From NCBI RefSeq assembly GCF_022811725.1, contig NZ_CP094527.1, forward strand, positions 3,906,001 to 3,970,000: a stretch of 64,000 nt of DNA, in the 5' to 3' direction. Shown here piece after piece: positions 51,203 through 60,671 of the stretch. Position numbers and translations under genes: made by a program. The notes below the pieces were generated by a model, which was not told where the DNA came from, did no database searches, and saw only the letters and a list, made by a program, of their open reading frames with translations. The first letter of the stretch is position 1. Each line of letters begins with the position of its first letter. Origin of the DNA: Mucilaginibacter sp. SMC90. GTDB taxonomy: Bacteria > Bacteroidota > Bacteroidia > Sphingobacteriales > Sphingobacteriaceae.

Positions 51203-54200
51203 ATGAATAGCTATAAGTGTTACCTTGTTTTATTATTGCAAGCTATTTCTTTATGCGCGTTCTCACAAAACCGACCTATTCATTTTCAGCACATTGGCAG
51301 CCGCGAAGGGCTTTCTGAATTAAACATCAATTGCATTGTTCAAGATAGTCGCGGCTTCATATGGGTAGGTACGCGTGATGGCCTCAATCGTTATGACGGA
51401 AACAAATTCAAAATTTTCAAAAATATTGTTAATGATAATAATAGCATCAGCAATAGCTTTATTCAGGATATAGCAGAAGACAATAAAGGCAACCTATGGA
51501 TTGCCACCAGCGGCGGCGGGTTGAATATGTACGACCGCAAATTTGATCGTTTTATCCATTATCGCCATAATCCCAATAACAATAATTCAATAGCAAGCGA
51601 TATCTTAGTAAAGATAGCACTTGATAAAAGCGGCAATCTTTGGATCTCAAACCAAAAAGAAGGGCTTGATCAGTTTAACATAGCTCAAAAAAAGTTCACC
51701 CATTACAAATATAACGAGGCGGATACATCAAGCTTAAGCGATAATAATGTACGCGTGGTTTATGTTGACAGCCAAAACAAATTATGGGCAGGTACAACCA
51801 ACGGAGGCTTAAACCTTTTTAACCCGCAAAGTCATAATTTTGTGCGCTTTGTTCATGATAACAATAAATCTTCTTCTCTCTCTGCAAACAAGGTCAACGC
51901 TATTTTAGAGGATAGCAGCCACCGATTATGGGTTGGTGTAAGCGATGGAGGGCTTAACTTGTTTGATCCTGCTGCTAAAACTTTTACTCATTACAAAAAT
52001 GATCCCGGCAATAAAAACTCCCTGTCATACAATAGTGTACAATGCCTTGCCGAAGATAGCAATCACGACTTGTGGATAGGTACCGAAAACGGCGGATTGA
52101 ATATCTTTAATTATGCCCAGGGGATATTTAGTAATCACCAGGAAGATGATATAGATAACAGCAGTATAGCCAATAACTCGGTTGACGTGATTCTGAAAGA
52201 CAGGAGCGGCAACATGTGGATAGGAGCCTTTGCTTCGGGGCTTAATTTTTATAAAAAAACGAGTGAAAACTTTACCCATTACCAACATGGGGCACAGTCT
52301 GGCAGTTTATCTAACAACTTTGTATTGAGTGTTTATCAGGATAAAAAGGATAACATATGGGTGGGAACGGACGGAGGCGGACTAAACCTTTTTAATCCCG
52401 AAAAAGGCGACTTCAAAGTTTACAAAAGCAACAATAGCAATATTTGCGGCAATTACGTTTTAACCATCCAGGAGGATGCCAAAAATAACTTATGGATAGG
52501 TACATGGGGTGATGGCGTGAGTGTGATGAACCCTCAAACCCGCACTTTCAGGTCATTTAAACATAACCCTAATGATAGTACCAGTATAAGTGGTAATAAT
52601 ATCTACGCCATAGCCAAAACACTTGATGGAAAGTTATGGTTTGGAACACTTGGCACCGGACTCGATCTCTTCGACCCTAAAACCAATAAATTTATTCACT
52701 ATCGCCATGACGTTGACAATCCAAAAAGTATAAGCAGCGATAATATTAACTCATTGCTTGGCGATTCGAAAGGAAACCTTTGGGTAGGTACCAATGATGG
52801 CGGCGTTAACCTTTATGATGCTGCAACCAACACATTTAAACCTGTACAATACGAAAAACTGAATAGTGCGCTCGGCAATAACACCGCACTTGACCTTTTT
52901 GAAGATCATCTTGGAAACATTTGGATTTGCACCTATGGTGGTGTTTATCGGCTAAACCCCACTACCGGTAAGGTTACAAATTTTAAAGTAAAAGACGGAC
53001 TGCCCAATAATTACGCTTACGCAGTTGAAGAAGACCATGACGGTAATTTATGGATCAGTACTAATAAAGGTGTTTCCAGGTACAATCCCCAAACTAACAG
53101 ATTCAGGAATTTTACCGTTGAGGATGGGTTACAGGCCGATGAGTTTAAACCTCATTCTGCTGTAAAAAGCCATGATGGTACCATGTATTTTGGCGGAGTT
53201 AACGGCTTTAATATGTTCAGGCCTGAAAGCATTCGGGAAAACATATATAATCCGCCTTTGGTGCTTACCGATTTTCAGATCTATAACAAATCTATCCGCG
53301 TAGCAGAAAACAATGATGACCCTTCGCCTTTAAAAGAAGATATCTCCGAAACCAAATCGATTACCCTGACACACGATCAATCTGTTATATCGTTTGAATA
53401 TGTATCAATGGACTTTGCGCAGGGAAATAAAGGTTCATATGCTTATCTGCTTGAAGGCTTCGATAAAACATGGAACTATGTGGGCAATAAAAATTCCGCC
53501 ACCTATACCAATTTGCCGGCCGGCAGCTATGTTTTCAGGGTAAAAAGCCGCAGTAATGACGGCAAATGGTCGCTTAAACAGATAAGCCTGAATGTTACTG
53601 TGCTCCCCCCCTTCTGGCTCACGTGGTGGTTTATCACCCTGCTTATTTTATTTGTTGTTGCCGATGTTTATGCACTTTACAGGTATAATGTAAACGCTAT
53701 AGTTAAACAAAAAAAACTGCTTGAAAAGCAGGTTACCGAACGCACGGCCGAGGTTATGCAGCAATCGGAGGAGTTAAAGGCCCAGTCCGAAAACCTGCAG
53801 GTTTTAAATATCGAGCTCCAAAATCAGTCGGAAGAATTACAGGCTTTAAATGAAGAGTTACTTTCACAGTCAGAAGAGTTGCAGTTGCAAAAAGAACAGG
53901 AACGCGAGGCGCGGGAAGAAGCAGATAAAGCCAACCAGGCCAAAAGCATATTTTTAGCTACAATGAGCCATGAAATCAGAACGCCAATGAACGGCGTTAT
54001 CGGCATGGCCTCACTCCTTGGCGAAACTGAACTAAACGCAGAACAGCGCGATTATACAGATACTATTATTTCATGCGGTGATAGCCTGGTAAATGTGATT
54101 AATGACATCCTCGATTTTTCCAAAATTGAGTCGGGGAAAATGGAAATGGAACAGGAAGATTTTGACCTGCGCCAATGCATAGAGGAAGTAATGGACATCT

Positions 54201-55504
54201 TTTCGCAAAACGCGGCTAAACGTGAGCTGGAACTTGTTTATCAGATTGATCCTGCCCTGCCATCGCAAATTGTTGGCGATAGTTTAAGGCTAAAACAGGT
54301 ACTGACCAATTTAACAGGTAATGCGATTAAGTTTACTGAGCGCGGCGAAGTATTTATTAAGGTATTTTTGTCAAAAAACATTGACGACCGGGAAATTGAG
54401 ATTGGCTTTAGCGTGATGGATACCGGTATCGGTATTCCGGAAGATAAACTGACAACCTTATTCAACGCGTTTTCACAGGTTGATTCATCCACCACACGTA
54501 AATATGGAGGAACCGGATTGGGCCTTGTTATCAGTGAGCGGCTGGTAAGATTAATGGGCGGCGAAATTTGGGCCGAGAGTGTATTTGGAGAAGGTTCGGT
54601 CTTTGTATTTACCATAAAAACAACTATCAGCAGTAAACAATCAAAGCATGCACCTATTGTTTTTAATGCCGAAGAGCTTGAAGGCAAAAAGGTACTTATC
54701 ATTGACGATAACAAAACAAACAGGTTCATCCTTCAGGCACAACTTGAACAATGGGGGATCCAGACGATAGCTGCAGCTTCGGGCAAGCAGGCACTTGGTA
54801 TTCTTGCTGCCGGCGATGGCTTTAACCTTGTGATAACTGATATGGAAATGCCGGAGATGGACGGTGTTGGATTAGCCAGGGAAATCAAAAATAATTACAA
54901 CAATTTGCCGGTAATTATGCTTAGCTCCATTGGTGATGGCTCAAAGAAAAAGTACCCGGGACTATTCTCCACAATATTGACCAAGCCGGTAAAACAATCA
55001 CAATTGGGTAAAAGTTTACAAGCAGAGTTTCTGGGAAAAATACATGTACCAACACCTGAAACCAAGGCCGACAAGCTGCTTGATGTAAACTTTGCTAAGG
55101 AATACCCCCTTAATATTCTTGTTGCCGAAGATAATACGGTTAATCAAAAACTCATCAGCCGCATGCTGGAAAAGCTGGGTTATGACTTTGAATTGGCGCA
55201 TAACGGATACCAAACACTTGATAAGTTAAATGCACGGCCTAATTTTGATGTGATATTCATGGATGTGCAAATGCCGGAGATGGATGGTTTTGAGGCCACG
55301 CGTCATATTCGTCAATATGCCATTAAACAACCTTTTATTATTGCTATGACTGCTAATGCCGGCCCCGATGACCGGGATATGTGTATAAGTGAAGGTATGG
55401 ACGATTATATAGCCAAACCCATGAAAACCGATGCACTGATCAACGTTTTAAAAGGGGCTTACAAAATGATGAAAAATATAAAAGGCAAGCCTATTGGCCG
55501 TTGA
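51203..55504 (+). CDS. Hybrid histidine kinase with periplasmic reg_prop sensor and two receivers
   Basis: 1433 residues from ATG 51203 (upstream in-frame TTG at 51185 less likely). Signal peptide, then about 700 residues of reg_prop/two-component beta-propeller repeats (each about 45 residues, with W-I/V-G-T...GLN-F motifs), a Y_Y_Y domain, one membrane segment (PPFWLTWWFITLLILFVVADV), a coiled coil of SEELQ/LNEELL heptads, HisKA with His923 (MSHEIRTPMNG), HATPase (FTERGEVFIKV, GIPEDKLTTLF, TGLGLVIS), and two receiver domains with Asp1213 and Asp1354. Unlike classical HTCS it has no AraC output domain. It probably senses a polysaccharide fragment and passes phosphate to another protein. Confidence 0.95.
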   Translation: MNSYKCYLVLLLQAISLCAFSQNRPIHFQHIGSREGLSELNINCIVQDSRGFIWVGTRDGLNRYDGNKFKIFKNIVNDNNSISNSFIQDIAEDNKGNLWIATSGGGLNMYDRKFDRFIHYRHNPNNNNSIASDILVKIALDKSGNLWISNQKEGLDQFNIAQKKFTHYKYNEADTSSLSDNNVRVVYVDSQNKLWAGTTNGGLNLFNPQSHNFVRFVHDNNKSSSLSANKVNAILEDSSHRLWVGVSDGGLNLFDPAAKTFTHYKNDPGNKNSLSYNSVQCLAEDSNHDLWIGTENGGLNIFNYAQGIFSNHQEDDIDNSSIANNSVDVILKDRSGNMWIGAFASGLNFYKKTSENFTHYQHGAQSGSLSNNFVLSVYQDKKDNIWVGTDGGGLNLFNPEKGDFKVYKSNNSNICGNYVLTIQEDAKNNLWIGTWGDGVSVMNPQTRTFRSFKHNPNDSTSISGNNIYAIAKTLDGKLWFGTLGTGLDLFDPKTNKFIHYRHDVDNPKSISSDNINSLLGDSKGNLWVGTNDGGVNLYDAATNTFKPVQYEKLNSALGNNTALDLFEDHLGNIWICTYGGVYRLNPTTGKVTNFKVKDGLPNNYAYAVEEDHDGNLWISTNKGVSRYNPQTNRFRNFTVEDGLQADEFKPHSAVKSHDGTMYFGGVNGFNMFRPESIRENIYNPPLVLTDFQIYNKSIRVAENNDDPSPLKEDISETKSITLTHDQSVISFEYVSMDFAQGNKGSYAYLLEGFDKTWNYVGNKNSATYTNLPAGSYVFRVKSRSNDGKWSLKQISLNVTVLPPFWLTWWFITLLILFVVADVYALYRYNVNAIVKQKKLLEKQVTERTAEVMQQSEELKAQSENLQVLNIELQNQSEELQALNEELLSQSEELQLQKEQEREAREEADKANQAKSIFLATMSHEIRTPMNGVIGMASLLGETELNAEQRDYTDTIISCGDSLVNVINDILDFSKIESGKMEMEQEDFDLRQCIEEVMDIFSQNAAKRELELVYQIDPALPSQIVGDSLRLKQVLTNLTGNAIKFTERGEVFIKVFLSKNIDDREIEIGFSVMDTGIGIPEDKLTTLFNAFSQVDSSTTRKYGGTGLGLVISERLVRLMGGEIWAESVFGEGSVFVFTIKTTISSKQSKHAPIVFNAEELEGKKVLIIDDNKTNRFILQAQLEQWGIQTIAAASGKQALGILAAGDGFNLVITDMEMPEMDGVGLAREIKNNYNNLPVIMLSSIGDGSKKKYPGLFSTILTKPVKQSQLGKSLQAEFLGKIHVPTPETKADKLLDVNFAKEYPLNILVAEDNTVNQKLISRMLEKLGYDFELAHNGYQTLDKLNARPNFDVIFMDVQMPEMDGFEATRHIRQYAIKQPFIIAMTANAGPDDRDMCISEGMDDYIAKPMKTDALINVLKGAYKMMKNIKGKPIGR

Positions 55505-55517
55505 AACTGCAAGGCGG

Positions 55518-56060
55518 TTATTGTGACGCTACTCCCCAGTAACAACTGTTCCGGATTTTTTTCAAGATAGCGGGTGTGATACTTGATATTTCATGCTGAT
55601 ATTTATTTTGACTGTTAAGCAGGTACATTGTGCCGCTGGTATTATTGTATATATATGAACATAACCTGGTGGCTTCACCGTCTTCGTCCTTCTTCACATC
55701 AACCCTTATACCGTTGGTCTTATGGCTTGTATCAGGCGTTAGTGCCGGATTTGAAGCTTTTACCCAGTTAATAGTATAATTTATGCTTTGCGGCGAAATA
55801 CCGTTTGTATTTTCTTTATAGCTTTTGCTATCCTGAATAACAGCCAGCAGACATTTTACACAAGGATCGCTTACTGTTGCACCGCTATATTTTTTTTGCG
55901 GATTATTGATCACGCTGTCTTTTTTACCGGCTACTGTTACTGCTGTTTTTGAAACATCATTTGATACAGGGCTGGGTTTAGCTTGCTTATCCGGTTGCCT
56001 GCAGGCGCAGATCATTATCGCCAAAACACAAAAACACATACATGATTTAAACAACTTCAT
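55518..56060 (-). CDS. Lipoprotein of unknown function
   Basis: 180 residues with a Cys-rich lipoprotein signal (MKLFKSCMCFCVLAIMICAC; anchor probably Cys20). The mature part has a CVKCLLAVIQ pair of cysteines and a mixed alpha/beta domain; no family recognised. It converges on the hybrid kinase gene, 13 nt between stops. Confidence 0.75.
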   Translation of the reverse strand: MKLFKSCMCFCVLAIMICACRQPDKQAKPSPVSNDVSKTAVTVAGKKDSVINNPQKKYSGATVSDPCVKCLLAVIQDSKSYKENTNGISPQSINYTINWVKASNPALTPDTSHKTNGIRVDVKKDEDGEATRLCSYIYNNTSGTMYLLNSQNKYQHEISSITPAILKKIRNSCYWGVASQ

Positions 56061-56364
56061 GGTATATAAATTAACACTTTATTTATATACACCATTTAAA
56101 CTGTTTTGTGTTAATGGGTTTTGAATATACCGGATGTTGTATTAATCTATAAATTAAGTTTAAACTACGTAAACATAGATTTTATTGCATTTATTGGACA
56201 GGTAAAGGACTGTTTTTCTATAAAAATTTCTTAAAATTGCCTGATTTATTTTAGCCCCTGCCGGTTAATTACCTGCAGGACTTAAACCATCATAACAATT
56301 TTTCAAAAACGGGGTTTACCTTGTTATAAATAACACTGCGAGCTTTGCAGGATATCATAATAAA
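56061..56364. other. 304-nt divergent spacer before mqo
   Basis: AT-rich, without a gene. It should hold promoters for the lipoprotein and for mqo. The probable mqo promoter is at its right end. Nothing else was recognised. Confidence 0.5.
56321..56347 (+). promoter_or_regulatory. Probable mqo promoter
   Basis: TTG at 56321-56323 and GAGCTTTG at 56340-56347 (one mismatch to TAnnTTTG in the first base), spacing 16 nt, same as the CDGSH promoter; ATG 17 nt further. Confidence 0.5.
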
Positions 56365-57864
56365 ATGACTAATAACGGTACAGGTTCAAATTTAACGGTT
56401 GATGTAGTTTTAATTGGCGCAGGTATTATGAGCGCCACCCTTGGTGTAATGCTTAAAGAACTGCAGCCCGATTTGACGATTGAAATTTTTGAACGCCTGG
56501 ACGTCATCGCTGCCGAAAGTTCGGCGCCGATGAATAATGCAGGAACCGGGCACTCTGCTTTTTGCGAGTTGAACTATACCCCGCAACTTCCTGATGGTAG
56601 CGTTGAAATAAAAAAAGCTATTAAAATTGCCGAACAATTTGAAATAAGCAAACAGTTTTGGACTTATCTTATTGACCAGGGCCTCATAAACAATCCACAA
56701 AGTTTTATCCGCAAAGTACCTCACATGAGCTTTGTTTGGGGTGCCGAAAATGTTGAATACCTAAAAAAACGCCAGCAAGCCCTTACAAAACATCACTTTT
56801 TTAAAGGGATGGAATACTCGGAGGATAAAGCACAGATCAAAAAATGGATCCCGCTGGTTATGGAAGGCCGTGATGCAAATGAAAAAGTTTCGGCAACATT
56901 TATGGATATTGGCACAGATGTGAACTTTGGCAGCCTGACCAGTGCGCTGATTGATGAACTTAAGCAAAAACCTGGCGTAAGCATACACCTTAACCACGAT
57001 GTAAGGGATTTAAAACGTAATGCTGATGGTACCTGGAAAGTTACCGTAAAGGATAAAAACACTGGCAACAAAAGAAAGCTGAATACGAAATTTATTTTTG
57101 TTGGCGCAGGCGGCGGAGCTTTGCCTTTACTTCAAAAATCGGGAATTCCTGAAAGTAAAGGCTTTGGCGGTTTCCCGGTGAGCGGCCAGTGGTTGGTGTG
57201 TAATAATCCTGACGTTGTTAAACAACATGAGGCTAAAGTTTATGGTAAAGCTTCGGTAGGTTCGCCGCCAATGTCAGTTCCCCATCTTGATACCCGTATG
57301 ATTGACGGTAAACGGGCTTTGCTTTTTGGCCCATATGCCGGTTTTTCAACCCGCTTCCTCAAAAAGGGCTCCCTGCTTGATCTTTTCGGATCCATCAAGC
57401 TGAATAATATACTTCCCCTGCTTGCCGTAGGGCGTGATAACTGGCCTTTAACTAAATATCTTATCTCGCAGGTACTGCAATCACCTGCCGACAGGCTTAA
57501 TGCGCTTAAGGATTACATGCCAACGGCCAAAGCTGAAGAATGGGATTTGGACATAGCCGGGCAGCGCGTACAGGTTATTAAAAAAGACGCGAAACATACT
57601 GGTGTTCTTGAATTTGGAACCGAGGTAGTAACATCTGCCGATGGCAGTATCTCGGCCTTGTTAGGTGCGTCTCCAGGCGCATCAACTTCAGTACCAATTA
57701 TGATTCAGCTGATTGAGCGCTGCTTTAAAAACCATATCAAAACCGATGCATGGCAGCAAAGGCTCAAAGAAATGATCCCTTCATATGGAGAATCATTGGC
57801 TAACAATGAAGTATTAGCCGATGAAACGAGAGCGAGGACCAGCAAGGCATTGGGATTGATTTAG
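56365..57864 (+). CDS. mqo: Malate:quinone oxidoreductase
   Basis: 499 residues. FAD-dependent peripheral membrane enzyme that oxidises malate to oxaloacetate and passes electrons to quinone. FAD site VVLIGAGIMSATLG, the family's SSAPMNNAGTGHSAFCELNYTP and a late FGTEVVTSADGSISALLGASPGASTS are all present. Full length, single gene. Confidence 0.97.
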   Translation: MTNNGTGSNLTVDVVLIGAGIMSATLGVMLKELQPDLTIEIFERLDVIAAESSAPMNNAGTGHSAFCELNYTPQLPDGSVEIKKAIKIAEQFEISKQFWTYLIDQGLINNPQSFIRKVPHMSFVWGAENVEYLKKRQQALTKHHFFKGMEYSEDKAQIKKWIPLVMEGRDANEKVSATFMDIGTDVNFGSLTSALIDELKQKPGVSIHLNHDVRDLKRNADGTWKVTVKDKNTGNKRKLNTKFIFVGAGGGALPLLQKSGIPESKGFGGFPVSGQWLVCNNPDVVKQHEAKVYGKASVGSPPMSVPHLDTRMIDGKRALLFGPYAGFSTRFLKKGSLLDLFGSIKLNNILPLLAVGRDNWPLTKYLISQVLQSPADRLNALKDYMPTAKAEEWDLDIAGQRVQVIKKDAKHTGVLEFGTEVVTSADGSISALLGASPGASTSVPIMIQLIERCFKNHIKTDAWQQRLKEMIPSYGESLANNEVLADETRARTSKALGLI

Positions 57865-57885
57865 CGGCTGTTTATCAAGTTTTGT

Positions 57886-58866
57886 TTAATACTCAGTTGC
57901 CATTGTGAAACTTATTGGTACGGAATAAACAGCGTCCATTGCTATCCCGTAACTGGTAGCCGGTTGCCAACGTGGAGATAACCGCATAACACGTACAGCT
58001 TCGGTAGCCAAAATTTCGTTTCCCAATACAGAATGGATATTATGTAAGTTACCTTGCCGATCCACATAGAAACTTATTAAGGCTTTCCCTTGTATATTAT
58101 GATCCCGGGCAAAACTCGGGTATATAATAGTTTTTGCGAGATATTTGCCAAATTTGTCTAAGCCTCCTATAAATTCAGGCAAGGTATACTCTTTGTTAAA
58201 CTGATACCTATTACCGCTTTTTGCATTACTAATTCCTGTAATTACCTTGCCGTTTTTATATGTAGCTTCATAGCTTATAGTATCATTTAAAACTCCTTTC
58301 CATACTGCGTCTTTTAAACCATCTTTTACAGGGCCACTTCCAATGGTGTACTTGAAATTGTCTGAATAAAGTACCAGTGTACCGTTACCATCTTCAACTA
58401 ATACCCGCCCCGTAGAATCACTGCATCGGGCTACTATCAACGTATCTTTTTTGTAAACCCCGGATAAATAAATTTTACCATTAGGGAAATATTTGATCAC
58501 ATTACCGGAAAGCCTGCCTTTTTCGTAATTACAAATACATTTCTTTTTACCATTTGGAAAAAACTCAATACAGGGTCCCTCAAACTGAGCTTCAATAAAA
58601 CCTGTATTTGAATTACCTTGAAGCTTAGGATTGCCATTTAAATAATATTCATTAACAGGAAAAAGACTTTTGCTTACACTGATGTCCGGACTTGTTACTG
58701 TACGTATAAAATCAGCACTATCTTTACTGCCTACTATCTTAGCTTTAAAAGGCTGCCAGGGAGCAGCATTAGAATTACTCATATAAGCAATCACGGTATC
58801 GCGTTGCGCAATTACACATTCAGAACAAAAGACAATAATTGTTAATAGAAAAGCTATCTTACGCAT
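57886..58866 (-). CDS. Secreted MORN-repeat protein with TonB C-terminal domain
   Basis: 326 residues. Sec signal peptide (cut near VIAQ, residue 20). Residues about 70-215 hold MORN-type repeats (EFFPNGKKKCICNYEKGRLSG, KYFPNGKIYLSGVY). The C-terminal 100 residues are a TonB-C domain (YTLPEFIGGLDKFGKYLAKTIIYPSFARDHNIQGKALISFYVD). It lacks the membrane helix and proline spacer of a real TonB, so it is unlikely to transduce energy alone. It may be periplasmic and bind peptidoglycan or receptor plugs. Confidence 0.88.
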   Translation of the reverse strand: MRKIAFLLTIIVFCSECVIAQRDTVIAYMSNSNAAPWQPFKAKIVGSKDSADFIRTVTSPDISVSKSLFPVNEYYLNGNPKLQGNSNTGFIEAQFEGPCIEFFPNGKKKCICNYEKGRLSGNVIKYFPNGKIYLSGVYKKDTLIVARCSDSTGRVLVEDGNGTLVLYSDNFKYTIGSGPVKDGLKDAVWKGVLNDTISYEATYKNGKVITGISNAKSGNRYQFNKEYTLPEFIGGLDKFGKYLAKTIIYPSFARDHNIQGKALISFYVDRQGNLHNIHSVLGNEILATEAVRVMRLSPRWQPATSYGIAMDAVYSVPISFTMATEY

Positions 58867-59053
58867 GGTTTAGGTTGTATTGTATCAGAAAATTTCGACT
58901 AAAATAACAATGAAATTCCAATTTCAAGATTAGTATCGATATAAAACTGAAGCAGTATTTTTGTTAACGAAACTGGTGAGCACAAAAAGAGTATATTTAA
59001 GTTCGTAATATGAATTTAGCAAAAATTTGTAGCGCTTGCTTAGTTCAACTGTT

Positions 59054-59617
59054 TTACATCCCCTTCCACTCGTAGCTTTTGCTTTCCAACCCAATTAGAT
59101 CAATCACTCTGTTCACTACCGTCATGGCAAGCTCTTCGATAGTTTGAGGCTTACTATAATAAGACGGAATTGCAGGACAAATTATACCGCCGGCTTCTGT
59201 AACTGTTGCCATGTTACGGATATGGATCAAATTAAGGGGTGTATCGCGTGCAACAAGTATCAGCTTACGTCGTTCTTTAAGGACTACGTCTGCCGCGCGC
59301 GTGATCAGATCATCAGAAATCCCTCCTGCTATCCGGCCAAGCGTCCCCATAGAACATGGAACAATTACCATGGTATCAAACTTTGCCGAACCGGAGGCAA
59401 ATGGAGCCATAAAATCTTTTTTTGCGTAAAATTTAAAGGGAAGCTGCGTGTAATCTTCGTTATCAAGCTCAAATTTCCAAACATCTTTAGCATTGTCTGA
59501 CATTACAACACCTACTTCGGCAATTTGATCCTGTAACTGGTTTAGCTTTTTTAGCAACAGACTGGCGTATATCGAACCACTGGCACCCGTAATAGCAACA
59601 ACTATCTTTTTCTTCAT
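59054..59617 (-). CDS. UbiX-type flavin prenyltransferase
   Basis: 187 residues from ATG 59617 (MKKKIVVAITGASGSIYA). It attaches a dimethylallyl group to FMN, making the prenyl-FMN cofactor for UbiD-type decarboxylases. GASGSIYA phosphate loop, VVIPCSMGTLGRIAGGISDDLITRAADV with the flavin Ser, and LILVARDTPLN are typical. No ubiD gene is next to it. Lies downstream of ppk-ppx, separated by a terminator. Confidence 0.95.
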   Translation of the reverse strand: MKKKIVVAITGASGSIYASLLLKKLNQLQDQIAEVGVVMSDNAKDVWKFELDNEDYTQLPFKFYAKKDFMAPFASGSAKFDTMVIVPCSMGTLGRIAGGISDDLITRAADVVLKERRKLILVARDTPLNLIHIRNMATVTEAGGIICPAIPSYYSKPQTIEELAMTVVNRVIDLIGLESKSYEWKGM

Positions 59618-59661
59618 AATTACTCCTTCAACAACCCAAACACACAAAAAGTTAGGGGCAC

Positions 59662-59692
59662 AAAAAAGGGTCGAATAACTTGTACCCGACCC
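59662..59692 (-). terminator. Terminator of the ppk-ppx unit
   Basis: Minus-strand stem GGGTCG/CGACCC (59692-59687 with 59673-59668), then a run of six T. Confidence 0.75.
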
Positions 59693-59742
59693 TACATCTA
59701 CCTATGAAAAACATGCCCTTGAGAGGGCACTACAAATGTAGT
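59693..59742. repeat. Two-level hairpin behind ppx
   Basis: Inner stem TGCCCT/AGGGCA (59714-59719 with 59724-59729) within an outer CTACAT/ATGTAG pairing (59692-59697 with 59736-59741 approximately). Part of the ppx 3' untranslated region. A 36-codon plus-strand frame starting at ATG 59704 runs through it but shows no gene-like features. Confidence 0.5.
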
Positions 59743-59790
59743 AAGAGTTTTTTAATTATTAAACAATTTGTTAAAATAATTTTAACCTGT

Positions 59791-60669
59791 TTATTGCAGA
59801 TTTTTTTCTATTAAAGTTTGAATAATGCCGTCAACCATACCTACTCTTGGTACATAGATATTTTTAATGTTGGCATTCTTCATTAAAGTAAGATAAATTT
59901 CACATGCCGGGATAATAACATCTGCCCTGTCCTGGTTAAGGCCAAGTACGTTGATCCTGTCTTTTAATGAAAACGAGCTCAGGTAAGTATATAATGATCT
60001 CAATTTGGCAAAAGTAAGCGGCATATCCTCCTTTTCTTCAGATAACCTGAATAGCTTATTTATATTGCCACCGGTGCCAATGCCCGATAACTGCTTAAAG
60101 TTGCGCGTATTTTCGCGCACAAAATCTTTCATTTCATTCCAGGTTTCCTCGGTATCCTGGTTATCCAGGATGCGGATGGTGCCAATGTTAAACGAACGTG
60201 AAACGATAAGTTCACCGGCAGAGAACAGTGAAAGCTCGGTACTGCCTCCGCCCACATCGATATAAAGGTAGTTTTTGCTTTTATCGATGTTTTGCTCGGC
60301 ATGGCTGGCATAAATGATGCTGGCTTCTTTTGAACCATGCACAATCTCAATATCGATATTTGCTTCATCTTTAATGAGCTTAACAACTTCTTCACCGTTT
60401 TTAGCTTCCCGCATGGCCGAGGTTGCACAGGCTAAATAATCAGTAACCTTGTATACATCCATCAGGTTGCGGAATGCAACCATCGACTTAACCAGCTCGG
60501 TAGTTTTTTTATCAGATATATGCTGCTGTATAAAGGCATCATCACCCAAACGCAACGGAACACGGATCAAAGTATTTTTTTTAAACGACACCGATCCGGT
60601 GTTTTGAATTATGTCGGCAATTAAAAGCCTCACGGCGTTTGAACCTATATCAATGGCGGCGTATCTCAA
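59791..60669 (-). CDS. ppx: Exopolyphosphatase (Ppx/GppA family)
   Basis: 292 residues. It removes terminal phosphates from polyphosphate or hydrolyses pppGpp. ASKHA phosphate loops AAIDIGSNAVRLLI and LYIDVGGGSTELSLF and the GTGGNI segment are present. It is the short form made only of the two actin-like domains, without the C-terminal HD part, common in this phylum. Starts 2 nt behind ppk. Confidence 0.93.
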   Translation of the reverse strand: MRYAAIDIGSNAVRLLIADIIQNTGSVSFKKNTLIRVPLRLGDDAFIQQHISDKKTTELVKSMVAFRNLMDVYKVTDYLACATSAMREAKNGEEVVKLIKDEANIDIEIVHGSKEASIIYASHAEQNIDKSKNYLYIDVGGGSTELSLFSAGELIVSRSFNIGTIRILDNQDTEETWNEMKDFVRENTRNFKQLSGIGTGGNINKLFRLSEEKEDMPLTFAKLRSLYTYLSSFSLKDRINVLGLNQDRADVIIPACEIYLTLMKNANIKNIYVPRVGMVDGIIQTLIEKNLQ

Positions 60670-60671
60670 TG

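Noticed and set aside
51203..55504. Classical HTCS regulator of a polysaccharide utilisation locus
   Set aside because: No AraC domain at the end and no SusC/SusD genes next to it.
59704..59814. 36-codon plus-strand frame in the ppx 3' region
   Set aside because: Lies across the hairpin behind ppx and runs into the ppx gene end; no sign of selection on protein sequence.
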